DNA of 64,000 nt from Devosia rhizoryzae (GTDB lineage: Bacteria > Pseudomonadota > Alphaproteobacteria > Rhizobiales > Devosiaceae). Of this stretch, positions 1-8,317 are shown in pieces. How positions within the stretch are numbered: position 1 is the stretch's first letter; every line of letters starts with the position of its first letter. The translations under genes and the position numbers were made by a program. Below the pieces are notes generated by a model. It had not been told where the DNA came from. It was given only the letters and a program-made list of their open reading frames with translations, and did not search any database. Where the stretch lies: NCBI RefSeq assembly GCF_016698665.1, contig NZ_CP068046.1, forward strand, positions 992,001-1,056,000, given 5' to 3'.

Positions 1-296
1 GCAAGGCTGAGGTTGAAGCGCAGATCGGCCTGGCTCGCGAAGCCGTCCTTCATCTGCTCGCCATAGCGAAACCAACTGGTCGGGATGCTGAGTTCGCGTC
101 CACCGATGGTCTGTAATACCGGCTGCGTGTCGCCAAGTGCCGGCTCGGCGGGCCCGGTGGAACGCCCTGCCTGATCGATGAGATAGGCGAAGCCGACGGC
201 CAGCAGCAGGACCAGCAGCGCCAGGCCGGCAAGGTTGTAGGCAACACCAGGGTTGTGACTGTGCGGCCGGCCGCCTGCCTCTGTGGATAAGCTCAT
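1..296 (-). CDS. Partial membrane-anchored protein (N-terminal 98 residues)
   Basis: An open frame starts at the ATG complement of 294-296 and runs off the left edge of the window with no stop. The visible part has a short polar N-terminus, one hydrophobic segment at about residues 22-40 (LAGLALLVLLLAVGFAYLID), then a Pro/Gly-rich extracytoplasmic stretch. This fits a single-pass inner-membrane protein with a periplasmic domain. I do not recognise the family. The upstream region (297-406) is shared with the divergent gene at 407. The 3' part is missing, so no function can be given. Confidence 0.6.
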   Translation of the reverse strand, partial: MSLSTEAGGRPHSHNPGVAYNLAGLALLVLLLAVGFAYLIDQAGRSTGPAEPALGDTQPVLQTIGGRELSIPTSWFRYGEQMKDGFASQADLRFNLSL

Positions 297-406
297 GGGC
301 GAATTAACCAAGCTTTGCTCGCGGGGGTGACAGCCATTAGGGCAGCCAATATGCTTAACAAATCGTAAAGGCCTGGCATCAGCCTGCAGCCATCGAGGGG
401 ATAAGC

Positions 407-727
407 ATGACCAAGGAATTGCTGCTGGCGGCCTATCTGATCGGCGTGGGTCTATGCGTTTCGGGAGCGGGCACGCACCTTTATCAGTGGCGCACCGGAC
501 AGCAGGCGATGCTTCGGCTGGACGGCCAGACGGCGCTCGGCGCCTTCGGGCACCTGGTGATGAGCTTTGTGTGCGGACCCTACATCATGCTGCAGGTCGG
601 CTGGCGCCAGGAAGAAGACGGCACACTGTCGATGACGTCGGTTCTGATCTCGGCCCTCGTCGCCTTCGGTTGGGCCTTTATCACCGGTCTCTTGTTCATG
701 AGCCTTTATGTCGCGCTGCCGCTTTAG
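407..727 (+). CDS. Small conserved membrane protein of unknown function
   Basis: 106 residues with at least three hydrophobic stretches (about 4-22, 46-64 and 80-104), so probably an integral inner-membrane protein. The start ATG follows a GAGGGGAT ribosome-binding site six bases upstream. It resembles short hypothetical proteins of Hyphomicrobiales, but I cannot name a function. It is monocistronic: a divergent gene lies upstream and a convergent one downstream (803). A TTAA-N7-TAAA sequence at 355-369 is one base off a CtrA box and is only weak evidence for cell-cycle control. Confidence 0.7.
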   Translation: MTKELLLAAYLIGVGLCVSGAGTHLYQWRTGQQAMLRLDGQTALGAFGHLVMSFVCGPYIMLQVGWRQEEDGTLSMTSVLISALVAFGWAFITGLLFMSLYVALPL

Positions 728-802
728 ATAGCGCGGCCGGCGCTGCTTTCGCAGGCCGGCCTTGCTCTTCAGACCCCTATCAGGGGCGGGGTCCGGAACT
801 GA

Positions 803-1426
803 TCAGTTGGTGCTGGCGGTGGCGACCACGGTGTCGCGGCTATCGAGCATGTCGACCCACTGGCCGGCATCGGCCTGCGACTGGCGCTTGATGAACTTGT
901 AGGGCGTGTCGCTCCACAGATCGATCGAGCCGACCTGATTGTCGAGCACGAGGTCGCCGCGATCGGTGCGGGCGATCAGCACGGCATGGCCGTTGCCGTT
1001 GGCTTCCTTGACCACGGCGATCATCAGGGTGGACGGATGCCAGCCGGCAGCGATCAGGTCGCGGCGCTTGATCAGGGCGAAATCTTCGCAATCGCCGTAG
1101 CCGTTGGGGTAGGTCCAGAATTCGGCCGTCTGGTAGAGCTGTTCGTCGGTGACGGGGACGATGGTCTGGTTGTAGTAGGCGTTGATGGAGACCAGCTGCT
1201 GCCAGGTGGTGTCGTCGAGCGCCATTGCCGGGACGACCTTGTCGTTGCGCTGGCATTCGGCAGGGCGGGACTTGCAGAATTCGAGATGACCGACGGGAAT
1301 GGAAGTCGGCGCCTCGGCAGTCTGGATATAAGCGACGTTGGTGAAGTCGGTTGCCGTGGCCGGAGCTGCGAGCGCGAGAAGCGCGCTGCACACCATCGCC
1401 GCCAGCCAGTTCTTGTTGATTGCCAT
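803..1426 (-). CDS. Transglutaminase-like cysteine peptidase (C93/BTLCP family)
   Basis: 207 residues with a clear Sec signal peptide (about residues 1-26, ending ATATD), so periplasmic. The papain-like Cys-His-Asp triad of the bacterial transglutaminase-like cysteine proteinase family is visible: Cys in GYGDCEDFALIKR, His in GNGHAVLIAR and Asp in DLVLDNQ. Length and motif order are normal for the family. Its best-known member, LapG, releases RTX-type surface adhesins by cleaving near their N-terminus, but most alphaproteobacterial members have no assigned substrate. It lies downstream of and parallel to the PilZ gene, about 125 bases away. No LapA-type target is obvious next to it. Confidence 0.85.
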   Translation of the reverse strand: MAINKNWLAAMVCSALLALAAPATATDFTNVAYIQTAEAPTSIPVGHLEFCKSRPAECQRNDKVVPAMALDDTTWQQLVSINAYYNQTIVPVTDEQLYQTAEFWTYPNGYGDCEDFALIKRRDLIAAGWHPSTLMIAVVKEANGNGHAVLIARTDRGDLVLDNQVGSIDLWSDTPYKFIKRQSQADAGQWVDMLDSRDTVVATASTN

Positions 1427-1550
1427 TCGTCGTCTCCCTGATGGAGACCACGTTAGGCGGGGCGGCTTAGGCGGTTCGGAAAACTAAGCGCCAAGTTTTA
1501 TGCGAATTGTATCGAGCGTTTTCAGGCGGCGTTTACCACGCCGGCCCTGG

Positions 1551-2183
1551 CTAGTTCATGCGCAGGTTTTGCTGCACCACGGTCAGCATTTCCTGGGCCG
1601 ACGCGAACTCGACGGCGACGCCGTTCTGGAAGTGACGGACCACGCGAGCGCGCATTCGGCCGAGGGTGATCGGCGTGCCCATGGCCGGGCGGACATCGAG
1701 TTCGACGGCGGCGCCGGAGAGCGAAATATCGATGATCTTGCAGTTATAGCGCCGGCCATCGTCGAGCACGACGGTGGAGTGGCGGATATCGGGAACGACG
1801 CGTTCGTGGCGGCGATCCTCGGGCAGATTGAGCAGATCCTTATTGGCGAGCCAGGTGAGCTGCGCTGCCATCTTGTCGCGCTTGCGGGCCGAAGCGGCAA
1901 TATCCATGAGGAAGCCGCCTTCGACCTGGCTTAGAATCGTGCCCTCGATACGGCCGAGATGATCGAGATAGGCGATGACTTTTTCGCCCACAATGCCGGC
2001 GACGGGGGCGATAACCAGCGCATCGCCGGGTGACATGGACAGAACCTGGCAGGGAAATTCGCGGCGATCGGCCAGCATGTAGCGGCCAAGAATGGAGACG
2101 TTGACGCGCTGGAAGCGACGTTCGCTCGCCGGGGTCAGCGAGAAAGCAGAGTTCAGGGGCGCGGCGATGTCGTCACTCAGCAT
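1551..2183 (-). CDS. Tandem PilZ-domain protein
   Basis: 210 residues with two PilZ-like halves. Each begins with an RxxxR motif (RRFQR near residue 22, RRHER near residue 122). Only the second half carries a good (D/N)xSxxG motif (DISLSGAA). The first has MSPGDA in that place, so it is probably a degenerate, non-binding domain. PilZ domains bind cyclic-di-GMP, so this is a likely soluble c-di-GMP receptor. Its output is unknown. It could connect c-di-GMP to the polysaccharide loci in the window, but that is inference. The start ATG is well placed and the upstream 110 bases separate it from the PAS gene on the same strand. Confidence 0.82.
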   Translation of the reverse strand: MLSDDIAAPLNSAFSLTPASERRFQRVNVSILGRYMLADRREFPCQVLSMSPGDALVIAPVAGIVGEKVIAYLDHLGRIEGTILSQVEGGFLMDIAASARKRDKMAAQLTWLANKDLLNLPEDRRHERVVPDIRHSTVVLDDGRRYNCKIIDISLSGAAVELDVRPAMGTPITLGRMRARVVRHFQNGVAVEFASAQEMLTVVQQNLRMN

Positions 2184-2295
2184 GCGTCAACCTGTTCCAC
2201 GCCCTGCAAAAACTTACAGTGACGTTACAGGGTTTTGGTTAACGGATGGTGAGAGCGGGCCATGCAGCACGCCGCGAAAGGCGAGCGCAAAAGTT

Positions 2296-2952
2296 TTAGT
2301 TTCGGCCACCATCAATGACCGCGAGATGGGCGTATCGGCGGGCCGAGCGGCCGAAGACGGTGGTCGGAAGCGCCATTGGTGCGCCGCCGCCATGGGCGAA
2401 GGCGACGTCGTTGACGACGCTGGAAACAACTTCGCGCACATTGTCTTCGGCTGCGATCTCGTCCGGCCAGATCAGCCGGAGCCCGGTGATGCGCTGCTCA
2501 ATCACGGGCTGGACGCCCAACCAATAGGGTTCGTCGAGCGCCGACATGGAGCCCAGGACGCGGGTATGGGTCGAGCCATTGTGCCGTAGCGGCATCAGGA
2601 TGGTCTCGAAGCTGACCTTGGTGTGGAGGGCAGTGGTGCCCTGGAAGGTCACGAGCGCGACAGCATGATCTTCGGTCACGGCGCGGATCAGCGTCTCGAT
2701 GGCATCACTGTCGCGATCATGCCAGAGCGCGGAAAAGGAGCGGCCTTTGAGCTCGCGGCAATAGGCGGTGCAAAGGTGCGACCCTGCCAGACGGAAGCTG
2801 AACTTGTCGGCGTCGTCGAGCTCGAGGATAAAGGTGTTCGCAAGCGCTTCACGAATGCGGGTCGGGTCGATATCGCGGCGATCGGGCGCGCTGCGGGAAC
2901 CCCGAATCGTGTTCCAATAGGTGTAGAGCGTCTTGGTGCTCGGCATCTGCAT
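2296..2952 (-). CDS. PAS_5-family (DUF1457-type) PAS protein
   Basis: 218 residues. The N-terminal MQMPSTKTLYTYWNTIRG and the following pattern (TFILELDD, FRLAGSHLCTAYCRELKGRSFS) are characteristic of the PAS_5 family, abundant in Hyphomicrobiales and usually encoded beside PilZ genes, as here. The core PAS domain covers about residues 30-170. No kinase, GGDEF or other output domain is attached, so it is probably a stand-alone sensor or adaptor with unknown ligand. A perfect TTAA-N7-TTAA sequence lies in the shared upstream region (3044-3058), which also serves the divergent rhomboid gene. Confidence 0.85.
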   Translation of the reverse strand: MQMPSTKTLYTYWNTIRGSRSAPDRRDIDPTRIREALANTFILELDDADKFSFRLAGSHLCTAYCRELKGRSFSALWHDRDSDAIETLIRAVTEDHAVALVTFQGTTALHTKVSFETILMPLRHNGSTHTRVLGSMSALDEPYWLGVQPVIEQRITGLRLIWPDEIAAEDNVREVVSSVVNDVAFAHGGGAPMALPTTVFGRSARRYAHLAVIDGGRN

Positions 2953-3043
2953 GGGTAAGTCCGCTTTTGGTGATCCGGAGACCTCCCCCTGAGGTCAGCC
3001 CGCGACGCAGCGACAATCGCAAAAGGCGGGACGGAAAGCCCGC

Positions 3044-3058
3044 TTAAAGAATAGTTAA
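3044..3058. promoter_or_regulatory. Candidate CtrA box (TTAA-N7-TTAA)
   Basis: TTAA at 3044-3047 and 3055-3058 are separated by seven bases, an exact match to the consensus of the alphaproteobacterial cell-cycle regulator CtrA. It lies in the 179-base divergent region between the PAS_5 gene (start 2952) and the rhomboid gene (start 3132), 73 bases from the latter. Further single TTAAC half-sites follow. Which gene it controls cannot be read from sequence. Confidence 0.5.
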
Positions 3059-3131
3059 GGTTAACGCCTGTGGCGATTTGTGGACAAGTTAACGCCAAGG
3101 CCCGCAGCGCCGCCGTTTGAGGACATGACGC

Positions 3132-3872
3132 ATGAGTGAAGAAGCGCAAACGCCGACGCCCCCGCAGCCTCCGGCGCATGAGCCGGTGTTTCTCTTGCCT
3201 GCGGCGGTCACCGGCCTTGCGGGGCTGATGGTGTTGATTCACCTGGCATCAACCTTGGTTCTTAACGAAGAGGGGCTGATCGAGCTGCTCTACTGGTTCG
3301 CATTTCAGCCCTATCGCTTCGTGCTGGCGGGGGAGGACATCAGCTATGCCCTGCCGCTGATCTGGTCGCCGGTGACGCATGCGCTTCTGCATGGCGGATG
3401 GGATCACCTGCTAATCAACGTCGCCTGGCTCGTGATCTTTGCAACGCCGCTGACCCGCCGCTACGGGGCAGGGCCGATGCTGGCGATCTTTGCGGTGTCG
3501 TCGATCGCGGGGGCAGGCTTTTTTGCGGTCACGACGCTTTATGACGGTGTCTACCTGATCGGCGCCTCGGGCGGGGTCGCGGGGCTGACCGGGGCGGCGA
3601 TCCGCTTCATCTTCCAGCCGGTGGTCGTGGCCCGCAATCCCGAGACCGGACAGCCGGTGGTGCTGGGGCGGCGGCTTGCCAGCATCCGGGAAGTGTTCGC
3701 TCATCCCTCGTCGCGCTGGTTTGCGCTGATCTGGCTGTTGCTCAACGCGGCGGTGCCGTTGATCCCGATGATTACGGGTGCGGCTATCAATGTAGCATGG
3801 CAGGCGCATCTTGGCGGCTTTGCCGCGGGCTTTTTCCTGGTGCCGATCTTCGAGCGGCGTCAGGAACCGTAG
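3132..3872 (+). CDS. Rhomboid-family intramembrane serine protease
   Basis: 246 residues with six or more hydrophobic segments. The rhomboid signature is present: the [11 protein letters not shown] segment (loop 1/TM2), the catalytic serine in GASGGVAGL near residue 147, and the catalytic histidine in [10 protein letters not shown] near residue 230. It would cleave transmembrane substrates in the inner membrane. No substrate is suggested by the neighbours. The ATG follows TTTGAGGACATGACGC, a usable ribosome-binding site. Its 3' end overlaps the convergent hisI by 13 bases. Confidence 0.9.
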   Translation: MSEEAQTPTPPQPPAHEPVFLLPAAVTGLAGLMVLIHLASTLVLNEEGLIELLYWFAFQPYRFVLAGEDISYALPLIWSPVTHALLHGGWDHLLINVAWLVIFATPLTRRYGAGPMLAIFAVSSIAGAGFFAVTTLYDGVYLIGASGGVAGLTGAAIRFIFQPVVVARNPETGQPVVLGRRLASIREVFAHPSSRWFALIWLLLNAAVPLIPMITGAAINVAWQAHLGGFAAGFFLVPIFERRQEP

Positions 3873-4312
3873 ACGGCTTTGGGATCAAAGAGCCGCGGCA
3901 GGCCGGTGTCTTTGAGCCTGGCTTCGCCCTCGTCGACGGTGACGCGGCGGTAAAAGCAGCTCTTGCGGCCGGTGTGGCAGGCGGCGCCGCGGCCAGTCTG
4001 GCGCACGGTCATCACCAGGCAGTCCTGGTCGCAATCGGTGCGGAGCTCGACCACTTCCTGCAGCTCGCCGGAGGTTTCGCCCTTTTTCCAGATCGACTGG
4101 CGGGAGCGCGACCAGTAGTGCGCAATGCCGGTCTCGAGCGTCAGCGACAGGGTTTCGCTATTCATATGCGCGACCATCAGCACGTCATTGCTGCCGGCTT
4201 CGACGGTGACCACGGTGATGAGGCCGTTCGCATCGAAGCGCGGGGCGAAGGCGGTGCCTTCTTCGAGCGCCGCGTGGTCGAGCGATTTGGGATCGGTGAA
4301 GGCGATGGTCAT
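3860..4312 (-). CDS. hisI: Phosphoribosyl-AMP cyclohydrolase
   Basis: 150 residues. HisI hydrolyses the adenine ring of phosphoribosyl-AMP in the third step of histidine synthesis. The metal-binding motif DCDQDC, the downstream cysteines in [12 protein letters not shown] and the [18 protein letters not shown] segment are all intact. This is the free-standing form without the HisE pyrophosphohydrolase domain, usual in Alphaproteobacteria. It sits seven bases behind folE on the same strand, so the two are probably cotranscribed. The reactions are chemically related: both open a purine ring. Confidence 0.96.
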   Translation of the reverse strand: MTIAFTDPKSLDHAALEEGTAFAPRFDANGLITVVTVEAGSNDVLMVAHMNSETLSLTLETGIAHYWSRSRQSIWKKGETSGELQEVVELRTDCDQDCLVMTVRQTGRGAACHTGRKSCFYRRVTVDEGEARLKDTGLPRLFDPKAVYGS

Positions 4313-4319
4313 GGAAGCG

Positions 4320-4937
4320 TCAGCGCACCATGGCGAAGAAGCGGTCCTGCTCGACGCGGTCTTCGGCGAAGACGCCGGTGAAGCGGTGGGTCACGGTCTT
4401 GACGTCGTGGGCGCGCACGCCGCGCATGGTCATGCACATATGCTCGGCTTCGAGCATGACGGCAGCGCCGCGCGGCCCGAGGTTTTCGTTGATGGCGTCG
4501 ATGATCTGCGCGGTCATGGTTTCCTGCGTCTGGAGGCGCCGGGCATAGACTTCGACGAGGCGCGCGAGCTTGGAGAGGCCGACGACGCCGTCGTGCGGCA
4601 GGTAGGCAATGTGGGCCTTACCGAAGAAAGGCACCATGTGGTGCTCGCAATGGGCGTAGAACGGAATGGCTTTGACGAGGACGAGGTCGTCGTAGCCGCC
4701 GACCTCCTTGAAGGTCTTGGAGAGGACGTCCTTGGCGCTGAGATCGTAGCCGGCAAAGAGTTCGCCATAGGCCTTGGTGACGCGGGCAGGGGTATCAAGA
4801 AGGCCCTCGCGGCGCGGATCATCGCCGGCCCAGGCGATCAGAGTGCGCACGGCGGCCTCGGCCTCTTCGCGGGTCGGGCGGGGGGCAGGATCGTTGGCGG
4901 GGGTCATCGGTTTTGGGGCGTTCACTCGGGCGTCCAT
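4320..4937 (-). CDS. folE: GTP cyclohydrolase I
   Basis: 205 residues. FolE converts GTP to 7,8-dihydroneopterin triphosphate at the start of folate synthesis. The zinc ligands and active-site signature are present ([19 protein letters not shown] near residue 95, [18 protein letters not shown], and [11 protein letters not shown] near residue 165). Length is normal for the classical type IA enzyme. It is the first gene of a folE-hisI pair transcribed leftwards, and it diverges from the NifU-like gene across about 150 bases. Confidence 0.97.
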   Translation of the reverse strand: MDARVNAPKPMTPANDPAPRPTREEAEAAVRTLIAWAGDDPRREGLLDTPARVTKAYGELFAGYDLSAKDVLSKTFKEVGGYDDLVLVKAIPFYAHCEHHMVPFFGKAHIAYLPHDGVVGLSKLARLVEVYARRLQTQETMTAQIIDAINENLGPRGAAVMLEAEHMCMTMRGVRAHDVKTVTHRFTGVFAEDRVEQDRFFAMVR

Positions 4938-5086
4938 TCGGTCAAGCTCCTTGCCTGCAACCGGTCCTCACTACGCGACGAATGGCGCGCTGGATCTTCG
5001 ACGGGGTCTTACCCCTGACAGCAGAAACGAGAGCTCCTATATATGAGCGGAGCAGTTGCGGAACAAGAAACAGAATTGTCGGCGCC

Positions 5087-5539
5087 ATGGAGCTAAGCGA
5101 TCTCTATTCCGAAAAGATCCTGGATTTGGCGGGAAATGCCCCCCAGCCGGGGCGCCTTGCAGGGCCGGACGCGAGTGCGCGCAAGGTCAGCCGGGTCTGC
5201 GGTTCGCTGATCGAGGTCGATGTGGTCGTTCGCAACGGGATCATCACCGCCTATGGGCATGACGTGTCCGCCTGTGCGCTGGGGCAGACCTCGGCGGCGA
5301 TCGTGGCGCAGCAGATCGTCGGAACGCCGGTCGCCGACTTCGTCGAGGTTCGCGATGCCATGCAGGCCATGCTCAAGGGCAAGGGTGTGCCGCCGACGGG
5401 CAGGTGGGATGATCTAAAATATCTCGAGCCGGTGCGGCACTATCCCAACCGGCACATGTCGACCATGCTCGTCTTCGATGCCGTGGTTGCCGCGCTGGAA
5501 AAGATCGAGTCGCAGCAGGCAGTTGCGGCGGCGGGCTGA
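5087..5539 (+). CDS. NifU/IscU-like Fe-S scaffold protein lacking the third cysteine
   Basis: 150 residues from the ATG at 5087 (MELSDLYSEKILDLAGNAP). An upstream in-frame start at 4913 would add 58 unlikely residues. The fold matches the NifU N-terminal family (COG0822-type). Two scaffold cysteines are present (SRVCGSL and SACALGQ), but the position of the third, after VRHYPNRH, reads MSTML with no cysteine. This seems typical of an alphaproteobacterial subfamily found beside yidD and thrS, and suggests a role other than classical cluster assembly. It overlaps yidD by one base (TGATG). Confidence 0.85.
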   Translation: MELSDLYSEKILDLAGNAPQPGRLAGPDASARKVSRVCGSLIEVDVVVRNGIITAYGHDVSACALGQTSAAIVAQQIVGTPVADFVEVRDAMQAMLKGKGVPPTGRWDDLKYLEPVRHYPNRHMSTMLVFDAVVAALEKIESQQAVAAAG

Positions 5540-5850
5540 TGCAAAGAGTCATCGATTTCTTCTGGCGTGCGGTCGACCTGCCGTTCAAGGCCGTCGCCGT
5601 CATGTTGATCACGGGCTATCGCTACTCGCTGTCTATGTTCATGGGGCGCACCTGCCGGCACGCGCCGAGCTGCTCGGAATTCACGCGCGACGCCATCTGG
5701 CAGTTTGGTTTTTGGCCTGGCGGCTGGATGGGACTGGCACGTGTCGTGCGCTGCCGGCCGGGTGGCACGCATGGCTATGATCCGGTGCCGGATGCTTTGC
5801 CGGACACGGGTAAGTGGTGGCGGCCCTGGGGATATGGGCGGTGGGCTTAG
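5539..5850 (+). CDS. yidD: Membrane protein insertion efficiency factor YidD
   Basis: 103 residues. The family core is intact: YRYSLSMFMGRTCRHAPSCSEF and the downstream RCRPGGTHGYDPVPD. YidD is a small peripheral inner-membrane protein with an amphipathic N-terminal helix that aids YidC-dependent insertion. Its start codon overlaps the stop of the preceding NifU-like gene (TGATG), indicating translational coupling. In many bacteria yidD sits with rnpA and yidC; the placement before thrS is a Hyphomicrobiales arrangement. Confidence 0.95.
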   Translation: MQRVIDFFWRAVDLPFKAVAVMLITGYRYSLSMFMGRTCRHAPSCSEFTRDAIWQFGFWPGGWMGLARVVRCRPGGTHGYDPVPDALPDTGKWWRPWGYGRWA

Positions 5851-5851
5851 T

Positions 5852-5907
5852 GCCACGACCTCGTGGTTCGAGGCTGCGCTGACGCTCCGCACCTCACCAT
5901 GAGGTCT
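5852..5907. repeat. Dispersed palindromic intergenic repeat, type A
   Basis: The yidD-thrS gap holds two adjacent imperfect hairpins (CCTCGTGGTTCGAGG near 5859-5873 and CCTCACCATGAGG near 5892-5904) joined by a short GC-rich linker. I recognise the pattern as a repetitive extragenic element frequent in Hyphomicrobiales genomes. Copy number cannot be seen from one window. The gap is otherwise without features, except that the thrS promoter or a 5' leader must pass through it. Confidence 0.55.
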
Positions 5908-6001
5908 ACTCTTACGCCCGCATGGCTTCGGGCTGGCATGGATTGTAAATCATGCTATTCAAGCCGCCTCATAGCTCTTTAGCTTTTCTGGAGTTTCCAA
6001 A

Positions 6002-7969
6002 ATGTCGATCAAGGTGACGTTCCCCGATGGTGCTGCTCGCGACTATTCGCGCGGCACTACCGGCACCGAGATCGTGGAGGGAATCTCGAAGTCGCTGGCC
6101 AAGAAGACGGTGGCGATGAAGTGGAACGGCGTCCTGTCCGATCTTTCGGACGCGCTTGACGCTGACGGCAAGATCGAGTTCGTGACGCGCGACAGCGGCT
6201 CCAAGGATGTGCTGGAGCTGATCCGGCACGATGCCGCTCACGTCTTGGCCGAAGCGGTGCAGGAGCTTTGGCCCGATACGCAGGTGACGATCGGTCCGGT
6301 GATCGACAACGGCTTTTACTACGACTTCTACCGTCCGGCCGGGCCGTTCACGGAAGACGAGCTTCGCACCATCGAAAAGAAGATGAGCGAAATCGTCGAT
6401 CGCGGTGCGGCCTTTACCAAGGAAGTCTGGAGCCGCGATCAAGCCAAGGACTTCTTCCGGGCCAAGGGCGAGGACTTCAAGGTGGAACTGGTTGACGCCA
6501 TTCCAGCCGACCAGTCGCTCAAGATGTATAAGCAGGGCCAGTGGATCGACCTTTGCCGCGGCCCGCATATGCGCAGCGTCAAGGATGTCGGCCAGGCCTT
6601 CAAGCTGACCAAGGTTGCCGGCGCCTATTGGCGCGGTGACAGCAATCGCGAAGTGCTGAGCCGCATCTACGGCACGGCTTTCCCGAGCAAGGAAGAGCTC
6701 GACGCCCATCTTCACATGATGGAAGAGGCCGAAAAGCGCGACCACCGCAAGCTGGGCCGGGAGATGGACCTCTTCCACATGCAGGAAGAGGCGCCGGGCC
6801 AGGTGTTCTGGCACCCCAAGGGCTGGAGCATCTATGTGGCGCTGCAGGACTATATGCGCCGCAAGCAACGCCAGGACGGCTATGTAGAGGTCAATACACC
6901 GCAGGTCGTCAGCCGCAAGCTTTGGGAAGCGTCCGGGCACTGGGACAATTACCAGGAGAATATGTTCATCGTCGAAGTGGACGAGGAACATGCCAAGACC
7001 AAGACGGTGAACGCGCTCAAGCCCATGAACTGCCCCTGCCATGTGCAGGTGTTCAACCATGGCCTCAAATCCTACCGCGATCTGCCGCTGCGCATGGCAG
7101 AATTTGGCTCCTGCAACCGCTACGAGCCATCGGGCGCGTTGCACGGGATCATGCGGGTGCGCGGATTTACCCAGGATGACGCCCACATCTTCTGCACCGA
7201 GGAGCAGATCGAGGCCGAAACGAAGAAGTTCATCGATCTCCTGGCCGGCGTCTATGCCGACCTTGGCTTCACCGACTGGCGTATCAAGCTCTCGACGCGT
7301 CCGGAAAAGCGCATTGGCTCGGAGGAAAGCTGGGATCGTGCCGAGGCCGCGCTGGGCAATGCCTGCAAGGCCGCAGGGCACGACTTTACGATCTTTCCGG
7401 GTGAGGGCGCCTTCTACGGGCCCAAGCTTGAATTCGTTCTGACCGACGCCATCGGTCGCGACTGGCAGTGCGGGACGCTCCAGGTCGATCCCAACCTGCC
7501 GGAGCGGCTGGACGCTGAATATGTTGGCGCTGACGGTGCCAAGCACCGGCCCATCATGCTGCACCGCGCCGTCCTGGGCAGTTTCGAGCGGTTCATTGGC
7601 ATTCTGATCGAAAACAGCTCGGGCAAGTTGCCGATGTGGCTGGCGCCGACGCAGGTGGTTGTCACAACCATCGTTTCGGAAGCGGACGAGTATGCGGAAA
7701 AGCTGGTGCGCCAATTGCGCGACGCCGGCATCCGCGCCGAGATCGACACGCGCAACGAGAAGATCAACTACAAGGTGCGCGAGCATTCCGTCGGCAAGGT
7801 GCCGCTGATGTTCGTGGTCGGCAAGCGCGAGGCCGAAGAGGGCACCGTGTCGGTGCGCCGTCTCGGCACCGAAGGCCAGCAGGTGCAGCCCTTCATGGAC
7901 GCGCTGGTGTCGCTGATGGCTGAAGCGACCCCGCCGGATCTTCGCGAAGCGGCCAAGAAGGCCGCCTGA
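6002..7969 (+). CDS. thrS: Threonyl-tRNA synthetase
   Basis: 655 residues with the standard bacterial layout: N-terminal TGS domain (about 1-62), editing domain with [10 protein letters not shown] near residue 78, class II catalytic core and C-terminal anticodon-binding domain (from about residue 545). Zinc-site elements are visible ([10 protein letters not shown] near residue 341, DDAHIFC near residue 395). It charges tRNA-Thr in the cytoplasm. The stop overlaps the next gene by one base (TGATG). No T-box leader is apparent upstream; the leader region holds a palindromic repeat. Confidence 0.98.
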   Translation: MSIKVTFPDGAARDYSRGTTGTEIVEGISKSLAKKTVAMKWNGVLSDLSDALDADGKIEFVTRDSGSKDVLELIRHDAAHVLAEAVQELWPDTQVTIGPVIDNGFYYDFYRPAGPFTEDELRTIEKKMSEIVDRGAAFTKEVWSRDQAKDFFRAKGEDFKVELVDAIPADQSLKMYKQGQWIDLCRGPHMRSVKDVGQAFKLTKVAGAYWRGDSNREVLSRIYGTAFPSKEELDAHLHMMEEAEKRDHRKLGREMDLFHMQEEAPGQVFWHPKGWSIYVALQDYMRRKQRQDGYVEVNTPQVVSRKLWEASGHWDNYQENMFIVEVDEEHAKTKTVNALKPMNCPCHVQVFNHGLKSYRDLPLRMAEFGSCNRYEPSGALHGIMRVRGFTQDDAHIFCTEEQIEAETKKFIDLLAGVYADLGFTDWRIKLSTRPEKRIGSEESWDRAEAALGNACKAAGHDFTIFPGEGAFYGPKLEFVLTDAIGRDWQCGTLQVDPNLPERLDAEYVGADGAKHRPIMLHRAVLGSFERFIGILIENSSGKLPMWLAPTQVVVTTIVSEADEYAEKLVRQLRDAGIRAEIDTRNEKINYKVREHSVGKVPLMFVVGKREAEEGTVSVRRLGTEGQQVQPFMDALVSLMAEATPPDLREAAKKAA

Positions 7970-8193
7970 TGCCGCAACGTCCGTCCAATCGCGAGATGAA
8001 GGCGCTTTATCATCTGGGCGAGGACAATGTCCTTGGCCCGGATGACTTCAAGGATATCGGCGAAAAGACCTTTGCCGGCATGCTGAAGAAGAAGTGGGTG
8101 GAAGAGGCCGGCCTGGGCAAGTTCCGGACCACCGAAAAAGGCCGCATCATCCATGATGAGGAAGTGTACTTTACCGGGCGCTGGAAGCGATAG
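7969..8193 (+). CDS. Small hypothetical protein coupled to thrS
   Basis: 74 residues, rich in Lys and Glu, with no signal peptide or membrane segment. The start overlaps the thrS stop by one base, so it is translationally coupled. The sequence ends in FTGRWKR and has a small mixed alpha/beta character reminiscent of winged-helix-like peptides, but I do not recognise a family. The coupling makes it a credible gene. Function is unknown. Confidence 0.6.
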   Translation: MPQRPSNREMKALYHLGEDNVLGPDDFKDIGEKTFAGMLKKKWVEEAGLGKFRTTEKGRIIHDEEVYFTGRWKR

Positions 8194-8225
8194 TTGCAAC
8201 TACCGCTACGGCCCGCAAACGCGAT

Positions 8226-8297
8226 TGTCACCCCGGGCTTGACCCGGGGCCCATCTCCGAATTTCAGGATGGATCCCGGCTCAAGGCCGGGATGACA
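8226..8297. repeat. Dispersed palindromic intergenic repeat, type B
   Basis: A 72-base inverted repeat runs from TGTCACCCCGGGCTTGAC to the near-complementary CAAGGCCGGGATGACA, with GGGCCCATC and GGATGGATCCC as the inner arms. It has the form of a widespread alphaproteobacterial intergenic element that folds into a long hairpin. It fills most of the 124-base gap between the small gene at 7969 and arfB, ending 21 bases before the arfB start. Confidence 0.65.
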
Positions 8298-8317
8298 CCG
8301 AGTGGCTGGAGATTGTA

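Noticed and set aside
355..369. TTAA-N7-TAAA before the gene at 407 as CtrA box
   Set aside because: One half-site deviates from the consensus and there is no second support, so it was not listed as a site.
4938..5086. Possible riboswitch between folE and the NifU-like gene
   Set aside because: No THF-type or other conserved riboswitch core could be recognised in the 149 bases; only promoter function is implied.
5969..7786. 605-codon open frame on the strand opposite thrS
   Set aside because: It is a shadow frame of a highly conserved gene in GC-rich DNA, with a translation rich in His, Arg, Leu and Val and without any family features.
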